Source: Acidimicrobiaceae bacterium
GTDB lineage: Bacteria; Actinomycetota; Acidimicrobiia; Acidimicrobiales; Bog-793
Direction: 5' to 3'
Length of the DNA stretch: 13,455 bases
NCBI GenBank assembly: GCA_025463965.1
Contig: JAODBN010000375.1
Span: forward strand, 1-13,455
Below, piece after piece: positions 6,079-11,997 of this stretch. Position numbers and translations under genes: made by a program. How positions within the stretch are numbered: position 1 is the first letter of the stretch; each line of letters opens with the position of its first letter. The notes under the pieces were generated by a model that searched no databases, was not told where the DNA came from, and saw nothing but the letters and a program-made list of their open reading frames with translations.

Positions 6079-6609
6079 GTGACCGACCAGCAATCACAGC
6101 AGCCTCCCTTCACCGTGGTCGGCGCCGGCCCCGGTGACGCGCCCTCCGTGCTCGGCTATCTCCCACCGCCGGACGGCGACCAGCAGCAGCCACAGGGACC
6201 CCCCACCGAGGCGGTCGAGCACCCCGCGAAGGTCATGCGGATCGGCTCGATGATCAAGCAGCTCCTCGAGGAGGTCCGCCAGGCGCCCCTCGACTCCGCG
6301 AGCCGGCAGCGGCTGAAGGAGATCTACGAAAGCTCCGTGCGAGAGCTCGCCGAAGGACTGTCCCCGAGCCTCGCCGAAGAGCTGGACCGACTGGCCCTGC
6401 CGTTCGAGAGCGCGGAGCCGAGCGATGCCGAGCTGCGCATCGCTCAGGCCCAGTTGGTGGGCTGGTTGGAAGGGCTCTTCCACGGAATCCAGGCGACGCT
6501 TTTCGCCCAGCAGATGGCCGCCCGCGCCCAGCTCGAGGAGATGCGTCGCGACAGCCTGCCTGCGGCAGCGGCCGATCCACGCAGCTCACGCGGTGGGGCT
6601 TATCTGTAG
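6079..6609 (+). CDS. bpa: Bacterial proteasome activator Bpa (PafE)
   Basis: A 176-residue ATP-independent activator of the actinobacterial 20S proteasome. In Mycobacterium tuberculosis the protein forms a dodecameric ring that docks on the proteasome and opens its gate for unfolded or damaged proteins. The core is nearly identical to the mycobacterial protein as I recall it: EHPAKVMRIGSMIKQLLEEV (47-66), APLDSASRQRLKEIY, LAEELDRLALPF, then SDAELRIAQAQLVGWLEGLF and HGIQATLFAQQMAARAQLEEMR. These form the four-helix bundle. The first 45 residues are Pro/Gln-rich and probably disordered. The C-terminus, which inserts into the proteasome alpha ring, is GAYL here instead of the GQYL known from mycobacteria; the penultimate Tyr and last Leu are kept. 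The GTG start follows AAGGAG by 4 bases. The proteasome genes themselves are not in the window. Confidence 0.95.
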   Translation: MTDQQSQQPPFTVVGAGPGDAPSVLGYLPPPDGDQQQPQGPPTEAVEHPAKVMRIGSMIKQLLEEVRQAPLDSASRQRLKEIYESSVRELAEGLSPSLAEELDRLALPFESAEPSDAELRIAQAQLVGWLEGLFHGIQATLFAQQMAARAQLEEMRRDSLPAAAADPRSSRGGAYL

Positions 6610-6652
6610 CGCGCCGGCCACTTGGGGCCCGCCGAATACAAGGGCGGCGCGC

Positions 6653-6668
6653 TAGTCTCAACCGAGAC
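6653..6668 (+). promoter_or_regulatory. Candidate dnaE promoter overlapped by a small inverted repeat
   Basis: TAGTCT at 6653-6658 fits a TAnnnT -10 box. GTCTC AACC GAGAC (6655-6668) is a perfect 5-bp inverted repeat over the -10 and expected RNA start, so it could be an operator. There is no clear -35 box. The leader would be about 70 bases to the GTG at 6735. Confidence 0.28.
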
Positions 6669-6686
6669 GAAGCACATGGCTGTAGT

Positions 6687-6720
6687 TCATCCACAGGCGG
6701 TGGACCGGGCATGTGGACGA
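6687..6720. promoter_or_regulatory. Two DnaA-box-like sites ahead of dnaE
   Basis: TCATCCACA (6687-6695, plus) and TCGTCCACA (6720-6712, minus) each match the DnaA-box consensus TT(A/G)TCCACA at 8 of 9 positions, in opposite orientation 16 bases apart. A weaker copy, TCGTCCACC, lies at 6784-6792 inside the gene. Binding is inferred from sequence alone. Confidence 0.3.
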
Positions 6721-6734
6721 GCTGTGGAGGCAGG

Positions 6735-9700
6735 GTGGCAGCGCCTGCGGCAGGGGCATCCGGAGGTGGCGCGGACCGCTCGTTCGTCCACCTGCATCAG
6801 CACACCGAGTACTCGATGCTCGACGGGGCGGCCCGGATCAAAGACGTCGTCGCGACGGCTGCTGCCGACGGCCAGCCGGCCCTCGCGATCACCGACCACG
6901 GCAACATGTACGGCATCCTCGAGTTCTACAAGGCTTGCCGCGCGGCGGGGATAACCCCGATCCTCGGCACCGAGGCGTACATGGCGGCGAACTCGCGCCA
7001 CGAGCGACCGGTGCGGCGCGGCCGGATGGACGACACCGGCGGTGAAGGTGATCGCGGCGAGAAGCTCTATTACCACCTCACCTTGCTCGCCGAGTCGGGC
7101 GCGGGCTACCGCAACCTGCTCCAGCTGTCCTCCTCCGCATACCTGGAGGGCTACTACTACAAGCCCCGCATGGACTGGGAGCTGCTGGAACGCCACCACG
7201 ACGGCCTGATCGCGACAACGGGCTGCCTCGGCGGGGTCGTGCTCCAGGCACTCCTCTCCGGCGAGTTCGAACAGGCGAAGAAGCTTGCCGCCCGCCTCCA
7301 GGACATCTTCGGGCGCGACGGGCTGTTCGTCGAGCTCCAGGACCACGGACTGGCCGACCAGCGACGTACCAACCCGCAGCTGGTGGAGATCGCCCGAGCG
7401 ATCGATGCGCCGCTCGTGGCAACCAACGACAGCCACTACTGCCGGCGCGAGGACCACGTCGCGCACGACGCCCTGCTCTGTGTGCAAACCGGCGCCACGA
7501 TCGACGACCCGAAGCGGTTCAAGTTCGAGGGCCAGGAGCACTACCTGAAGAGCGCGTCCGAGATGCGCCACCTGTTCTCCGAGCTGCCGGACGCGTGCGA
7601 CAACACCTTGTGGATCGCCGAGCGGGCGCAGGTGGAGATCGAGCTCGGCAAGCCGACACTGCCCGAGTTCCCCGTGCCGGACGAGTTCCGGCGGGACAAC
7701 TACGACGAGTCGGCCACCGCCTACCTGCGCCATCTCACCCTCGAGGGCGCCTACGCCCGCTACGGGGGGTCCCTTCCCGAGGTCGTGAGGGACCGGATCG
7801 ACTACGAGCTCGGCGTGATCGCCTCGATGGGCTTCTCCGCCTACTTCCTCGTCGTCTGGGACCTGATCGACCACGCTCGCTCGGCGGGGATCCGAGTCGG
7901 GCCTGGGCGAGGCTCGGCGGCGGGCTGCTGTGTGGCCTACTGCCTGAGGATCGTCGACCTCGACCCGATCCGCTACGACCTGCTGTTCGAGCGCTTCCTC
8001 AACCCAGGCCGCAAGCAGATGCCCGACATCGACATGGACTTCGACGAGCGCTACCGCTCCGAGATGATCCGCTACGCCACCGAGCGATACGGCTGGGACC
8101 GGGTTGCCCAGATCGTCACCTTCTCCACGATCAAGGCCCGGGCTGCGGTTCGAGATGCCGCCAGGGTGCTCGGCTTTCCCTACGCCCTCGGCGACCGGGT
8201 GGCAAAGGCAATGCCCCCCCTGGTCATGGGCCGCGACACGCCGCTCGCCGCCTGCCTCGAGCGGACCGAGGGCCACGAGGACGGCTTTGTCGCCGCGCAG
8301 ACGCTGCGCGAGATGTACGAGTCTGAGCCTGACGCCCGGAAGGTGATCGACGTGGCGAAGGGGCTCGAAGGCCTGCGCCGCCAGGACGGTATCCACGCCG
8401 CAGCCGTGGTCATCACCCAAGAGCCCCTCACCGAGTACCTGCCGATCCAGCGAAAGCCCGAGCCCGGCGGCGACCCGGGCGACGCCCCGATCGTGACCCA
8501 GTACGAGATGCACGGAGTCGAAGAGCTCGGGCTGCTCAAGATGGACTTCCTCGGCCTGCGGAACCTCTCGGTGATCGAGATGGCGCTCGACCTCATCGAG
8601 GAGCGCACCGGGGAGCGCCTGGACATCGACGGCATCCCCCTCGACGACGACAAGACCTTCGAGATGCTCCGGCGGGCCGATTCGATCGGCGTGTTCCAGC
8701 TGGAGGGCGCGGCCATGCGCCAGACGCTCCGTTCGCTCGCCCCCACTTCGTTTGACGACGTGGCCGCCCTCGTAGCCCTGTACCGCCCGGGCCCGATGGC
8801 CGCCAACATGCATCGCGACTACCCCGAGCTGAAGAACGGGCGCAAGGAACTCACCTACCTCCACCCCGATCTCGAGCCCATTCTCAAGGACACCTACGGG
8901 CTGATGCTCTATCAGGAGTCCGTGATGCGGGTCGCGCAGCGCTTCGCCGGCTACAGCCTCGAGGAGGCGGACAACCTCAGGAAGGCGTGCGGCAAGAAGA
9001 ACCGCGTCCTCATTGCGGCAGAACGCGAGAAGTTCGTCCAGGGTTGCGACGCCCAGGGATACGGCAGCCAGCTCGGAACGAAGCTCTTCGACATCATCGA
9101 GCCGTTCGCCGACTACGCCTTCAACAAGTCGCACTCCTTCGGCTATGGCTACGTCGCCTACCAGACGGCCTGGCTGAAGGCGAACCATCCGGTCGAGTAC
9201 CTCGCCGCACTCCTGTCCTCGGTGAAAGACGACAAGGACAAGACGGCCGTGTACCTCTCGGAGTGTCGCAACCTCGGCATCCGGGTCCAGGTTCCCGATG
9301 TCAACCTGTCGGCCTCGAACTTCACCTCGCTCCCCGCCGACGCGCCAGGCGCCGCCGTCGGGCCGGCCGGCCAGGGTGCGGCCGGGACCATCGTCTTCGG
9401 GCTTTCGGCGATCCGCAACGTCGGCGGGGGACTCGTGTCGCTAATCGTTGCCGAGCGCGATCGGGGTGGACCCTTCGCCGACTTCCATGACTTCGTCTGT
9501 CGCGTCGACCCCTCGGTGCTCAACAAGCGCTCGATCGAGTCCCTCGTCAAGGCGGGCGGCTTCGACTCGCTCGGCCACGCCCGAAAAGGCTTGTGCCTCG
9601 TGTTCGAGGAGATCATCGACGCCGTCCTCACCCGCCGGCGCGAGGAAGAGCTCGGCATCTCGACGCTCTTCTCGCTCCTCGAGGAGCCGGCCGAGCAGGG

Positions 9701-10403
9701 AGTGACCTCGAACTTCGCTGAGGCTCGCCGGGAGATCCCCGAGGTGGAGTTCGACAAGGCCGAGCGGCTGGCCCTGGAAAAGGAGATGCTCGGTCTCTAC
9801 GTGAGCGACCACCCCCTCCTCGGTGTGGAGCCCGCTCTGCGCCGCCACACCGACGGGACCATCCGCGACGTGCTGGACCAGGCGAGCGCGCCCGTCGCCC
9901 CCGGGGAGTCCGGAGGTGGGAGCTTTCGCGTCGTCGGCGGCGTGGTGACCGGCCTGGCTCGTCGCTACACCCGCCAGGGCCAGCTCATGGCCCAGTTCGT
10001 CCTCGAGGACCTCGAGGCCGCCGTCGAGGTGATGGTGTTCCCGAAGACGATGGCCGAGTACGGGATGCGCCTCGAGGAGGACGCCATCGTGGCGGTGCGC
10101 GGCCGCGTGGACCAGCGAGACGACCAGCCCAAGATCGTGGCCGCCGAGATCACCCGCCTCAGCCTCGTCCCCGAGCAGGCTTCGACGCCGGTCGAGGTCA
10201 GCGTGCCGGTCCGGTCCCTCACCGAATCGCTTGTCGACCGGCTGAAGGTCCTGGTCTTGGAGCACCCGGGCCCTCGCCCGGTGCACCTCGTCCTCGGCGC
10301 CAAGGTGTTGCGGCTCCCTCCCACCTTCAACGTGGACGCCGGCAGCGGTTTCGTCGGTGCGCTCAAAGAGATCCTCGGGCCCGACGCCCTCGTCGTCTCC
10401 TGA
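6735..10403 (+). CDS. dnaE: DNA polymerase III alpha subunit DnaE1 (replicative polymerase)
   Basis: The chromosomal replicase, 1222 residues from the chosen start. The N-terminal PHP domain keeps a complete metal set: His19 and His21 (FVHLHQHTEYSMLDG), Asp30, His55 (TDHG), Glu80 (GTEAY), His114 (YYHLTLL), Cys164 (TGCLGG), Asp232 and His234 (NDSHY). This is the pattern of the proofreading 3'-5' exonuclease of mycobacterial DnaE1, so this enzyme probably proofreads itself. The polymerase core has GPGRGSAAG, the PDIDMDF catalytic aspartates (431, 433) and the third aspartate in KMDFLGLRNL (Asp604). Helix-hairpin-helix sequences follow, then an OB fold from about residue 1063. The internal clamp-binding site reads GISTLF where GQxxLF is usual. 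GTG at 6735 follows GGAGG (6726-6730); the in-frame ATG at 6711, eight codons earlier, is possible but has a weaker ribosome site. No intein is seen. Confidence 0.97.
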   Translation: MAAPAAGASGGGADRSFVHLHQHTEYSMLDGAARIKDVVATAAADGQPALAITDHGNMYGILEFYKACRAAGITPILGTEAYMAANSRHERPVRRGRMDDTGGEGDRGEKLYYHLTLLAESGAGYRNLLQLSSSAYLEGYYYKPRMDWELLERHHDGLIATTGCLGGVVLQALLSGEFEQAKKLAARLQDIFGRDGLFVELQDHGLADQRRTNPQLVEIARAIDAPLVATNDSHYCRREDHVAHDALLCVQTGATIDDPKRFKFEGQEHYLKSASEMRHLFSELPDACDNTLWIAERAQVEIELGKPTLPEFPVPDEFRRDNYDESATAYLRHLTLEGAYARYGGSLPEVVRDRIDYELGVIASMGFSAYFLVVWDLIDHARSAGIRVGPGRGSAAGCCVAYCLRIVDLDPIRYDLLFERFLNPGRKQMPDIDMDFDERYRSEMIRYATERYGWDRVAQIVTFSTIKARAAVRDAARVLGFPYALGDRVAKAMPPLVMGRDTPLAACLERTEGHEDGFVAAQTLREMYESEPDARKVIDVAKGLEGLRRQDGIHAAAVVITQEPLTEYLPIQRKPEPGGDPGDAPIVTQYEMHGVEELGLLKMDFLGLRNLSVIEMALDLIEERTGERLDIDGIPLDDDKTFEMLRRADSIGVFQLEGAAMRQTLRSLAPTSFDDVAALVALYRPGPMAANMHRDYPELKNGRKELTYLHPDLEPILKDTYGLMLYQESVMRVAQRFAGYSLEEADNLRKACGKKNRVLIAAEREKFVQGCDAQGYGSQLGTKLFDIIEPFADYAFNKSHSFGYGYVAYQTAWLKANHPVEYLAALLSSVKDDKDKTAVYLSECRNLGIRVQVPDVNLSASNFTSLPADAPGAAVGPAGQGAAGTIVFGLSAIRNVGGGLVSLIVAERDRGGPFADFHDFVCRVDPSVLNKRSIESLVKAGGFDSLGHARKGLCLVFEEIIDAVLTRRREEELGISTLFSLLEEPAEQGVTSNFAEARREIPEVEFDKAERLALEKEMLGLYVSDHPLLGVEPALRRHTDGTIRDVLDQASAPVAPGESGGGSFRVVGGVVTGLARRYTRQGQLMAQFVLEDLEAAVEVMVFPKTMAEYGMRLEEDAIVAVRGRVDQRDDQPKIVAAEITRLSLVPEQASTPVEVSVPVRSLTESLVDRLKVLVLEHPGPRPVHLVLGAKVLRLPPTFNVDAGSGFVGALKEILGPDALVVS

Positions 10404-10446
10404 CGGGGGCGCCCGAAGGGCCGATCTGGGGCTGTCTGGGCGCTGC

Positions 10447-10477
10447 CTGGCAGGGCGGATGCTGGTTCTCGTAAACT
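10447..10477 (+). promoter_or_regulatory. Candidate promoter of the GNAT-like gene
   Basis: TAAACT at 10472-10477 is a good TAnnnT -10 box. CTGGCA at 10447-10452 matches the -35 consensus TTGACA at four positions, with a slightly long 19-base spacer. The expected RNA start near 10484 gives a leader of about 120 bases. Confidence 0.45.
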
Positions 10478-10483
10478 GTTGGT

Positions 10484-10528
10484 CCACACCGCCCGTCGAC
10501 ACCGCCTTCACGGCGTCGGACGGTGTGG
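10484..10528 (+). promoter_or_regulatory. Stem-loop at the 5' end of the predicted leader
   Basis: CCACACCG (10484-10491) pairs perfectly with CGGTGTGG (10521-10528). Inside it CGAC (10497-10500) pairs with GTCG (10515-10518), then CCG (10502-10504) with CGG (10511-10513), around the loop CCTTCA. The structure begins at the predicted RNA start. It may stabilise the message or be a regulatory leader; it matches no riboswitch class I know. Confidence 0.4.
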
Positions 10529-10602
10529 CATCCACCAGCGTGGGAGATCCGCGCCGGGCGGTGAGGCGAGGCAGTAGCGAGCAGCAAGGGGTCAGCACCA
10601 AC

Positions 10603-11274
10603 GTGATCGACGTCGCCACGAAGGATTGCACGGCACTCAGCGATGCGGAGCTTGCCGAGATGGCGGACCTCTGCACCGATGGGGTCTCCGGCTACGAGGT
10701 GGGCTTCCTGTCCAAGCAGCGCGAGGAGTGGGTGCTCGTGACCCATGCCCGCGAGGAAGACAAGCTGCGTGGCTTCGCGTTCTCGACGCTGGAGCGGATC
10801 GGGGGGACCCCCAGCCTGCTCCTCGGCGTGGCCTCCTTCACCCGCACCGGCTCCGCCGAATCGGCGTTGAAGGCCGTCATGCGTGACCTCTACCGGCGCG
10901 CCGTGCTGGCCTTCCCCGACGAGGACGTGCTGGTGGGAACCCGCATGGAGGACCCGGCAGCGTTTCGTGCCTACGCGGGGCTGACCGAGGTCGTTCCCCG
11001 GCCCGGGCACAAGCCGAGCGGCGAAGAGCGTGCGTGGGGCCGCCGGCTGGCCAAGCGGTTCGGCTGCGACGGTCAACTGGACGACCGAGCGCTCGTGCTG
11101 ACGGGCGACGGCGTGGCGCCGGGGCTCTTGGACTACGCGCCGCGCAAGGCGGCCGAGCCGGAGTCCGACGTCGCCGGCCTCTTCGAGGCGGTCGACCGGG
11201 ATCGTCGCGACTGCCTGGTGGTGTTCGGCTGGGCGATGGCCGAGGACCTGCTGGCGGGCAACCTCCCCCGCTGA
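10603..11274 (+). CDS. Uncharacterised 223-residue protein, possible GNAT-fold acetyltransferase
   Basis: I do not recognise a named family. The layout resembles a GNAT N-acyltransferase: an N-terminal helix (LSDAELAEMADLC), strands EEWVLVTHAREED, LRGFAFSTLERIG and PSLLLGVASFTRT, a helix ESALKAVMRDLYRRAVLAF, a strand EDVLVGTRMEDP, then AAFRAYAGL, which recalls the late GNAT helix. The usual acetyl-CoA loop (Q/RxxGxG/A) is not evident, so catalysis is doubtful. A C-terminal part (RDCLVVFGWAMAEDLL) is extra. The start is GTG at 10603 with AAGGGG about 11 bases upstream; the open frame continues upstream into the dnaE end, but a candidate promoter and hairpin leader lie there. It converges on the next gene with 12 bases between stop codons. 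No signal peptide or membrane segment is visible. Confidence 0.68.
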   Translation: MIDVATKDCTALSDAELAEMADLCTDGVSGYEVGFLSKQREEWVLVTHAREEDKLRGFAFSTLERIGGTPSLLLGVASFTRTGSAESALKAVMRDLYRRAVLAFPDEDVLVGTRMEDPAAFRAYAGLTEVVPRPGHKPSGEERAWGRRLAKRFGCDGQLDDRALVLTGDGVAPGLLDYAPRKAAEPESDVAGLFEAVDRDRRDCLVVFGWAMAEDLLAGNLPR

Positions 11275-11296
11275 GCCGACCCGCTCTCAGGCGGGG
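11266..11296. terminator. Bidirectional terminator hairpin spanning two convergent stop codons
   Basis: CCCCGCTGAG (11266-11275) pairs with CTCA (11286-11289) and GCGGGG (11291-11296), 10 bp with only G11290 bulged, around a 10-base loop. The plus-strand TGA (11272-11274) pairs with the TCA (11287-11289) that is the minus-strand stop. There is no U-tract on either side. The position between convergent genes fits a shared terminator. Confidence 0.45.
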
Positions 11297-11997
11297 AAGA
11301 GCGCCAACACGACCTTGCGGGCGTGCCCGCCCTCCACGCCGAGCAGTGCGAGCAGCGCAAAGCCGGGTCGAAATCCGAGAGCCGCCGCCAGGCGGGCACC
11401 GTCGAGGGCGTGGCGCGCCGACATCGCCGACTCGGCCGCGACCGGGTCGAGGAGGGGAAGGCCCTGGGTGACTCGACCCCAGGTGAGGATGGCCTCGGGA
11501 GCGCCGTTTCGGGAGCGCCCGAGGGACAGGGCCTGGCGGCCGAGCGGGACGACGACCGCAGATGGCGTCGTCCCGTCGAGATCCGCATAGGCGGCAGACG
11601 GCCCCCACGTGCCGAGCAGCGGCGCGCCCTGACGCTCGGGCGCGGCGAGTCGGCGCAGCAGCTTGCGCGTCCGACGGGGACGCAGCCAGCCGACCGGCTC
11701 GAGCGGCCCGGCGGGCTCGACGGCCTCGGGTCGCGCCGGGTCGGAGGGATGCTCGATCTGCGCGAGCGTCAGCTCGACGACCTGGAGCCGCCCGGGGACC
11801 GGCTCGCCGGCGGCGTGGAACGCGCCCGCGGACCCGGCCGGCGAACGGAGCAGGGCTCCGGAGGCGAGGTCGACTCCCACCCACTCTTCGTTGCTCGCGC
11901 TCAGCACGGCGCACGCGAGCTGGGTTCCGGCGCCGCGCGCCGGCAGCTCTCCCGTGCGGATCCGGCGTGGTGCGCGCAGTCGGGCGTCGCGGCTCAT
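11287..11997 (-). CDS. Uncharacterised 236-residue protein coupled to the YyaL-like gene
   Basis: I do not recognise this family. The protein begins with a basic stretch (MSRDARLRAPRRIRTG), then beta-rich sequence ACAVLSASNEEWVGVDLASGALLRSP, a proline- and glutamate-rich linker, a basic helix WLRPRRTRKLLRRLAAP, then GTWGPSAAYADLDGTTPSAVVVP. It ends with a hydrophobic tail LGFRPGFALLALLGVEGGHARKVVLALFPA. It has one cysteine and no evident catalytic motif, signal peptide or clear transmembrane helix. The ATG at 11997-11995 overlaps the YyaL stop as ATGA and lacks its own good ribosome site, so translation is probably coupled. The same frame stays open upstream, but that stretch lies inside the well-supported YyaL gene. 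Coding is supported by coupling, codon bias and tidy convergence on the neighbouring gene. Confidence 0.65.
   Translation of the reverse strand: MSRDARLRAPRRIRTGELPARGAGTQLACAVLSASNEEWVGVDLASGALLRSPAGSAGAFHAAGEPVPGRLQVVELTLAQIEHPSDPARPEAVEPAGPLEPVGWLRPRRTRKLLRRLAAPERQGAPLLGTWGPSAAYADLDGTTPSAVVVPLGRQALSLGRSRNGAPEAILTWGRVTQGLPLLDPVAAESAMSARHALDGARLAAALGFRPGFALLALLGVEGGHARKVVLALFPA

Noticed and set aside
6687..9188. Very long (833-codon) open frame on the minus strand opposite dnaE
   Set aside because: It is fully antisense to a certain dnaE, has Val/Leu/Gly/His-rich shadow composition typical of GC-rich codon bias, and shows no family motifs.
10404..10440. GC-rich short hairpins (GCCC-GAA-GGGC) as a dnaE terminator
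   Set aside because: The stem is only 4 bp and such pairings are expected by chance at this GC content.
9441..10676. 411-codon minus-strand open frame over the dnaE end and the following gene
   Set aside because: Antisense to well-supported coding sequence; no recognisable protein features.
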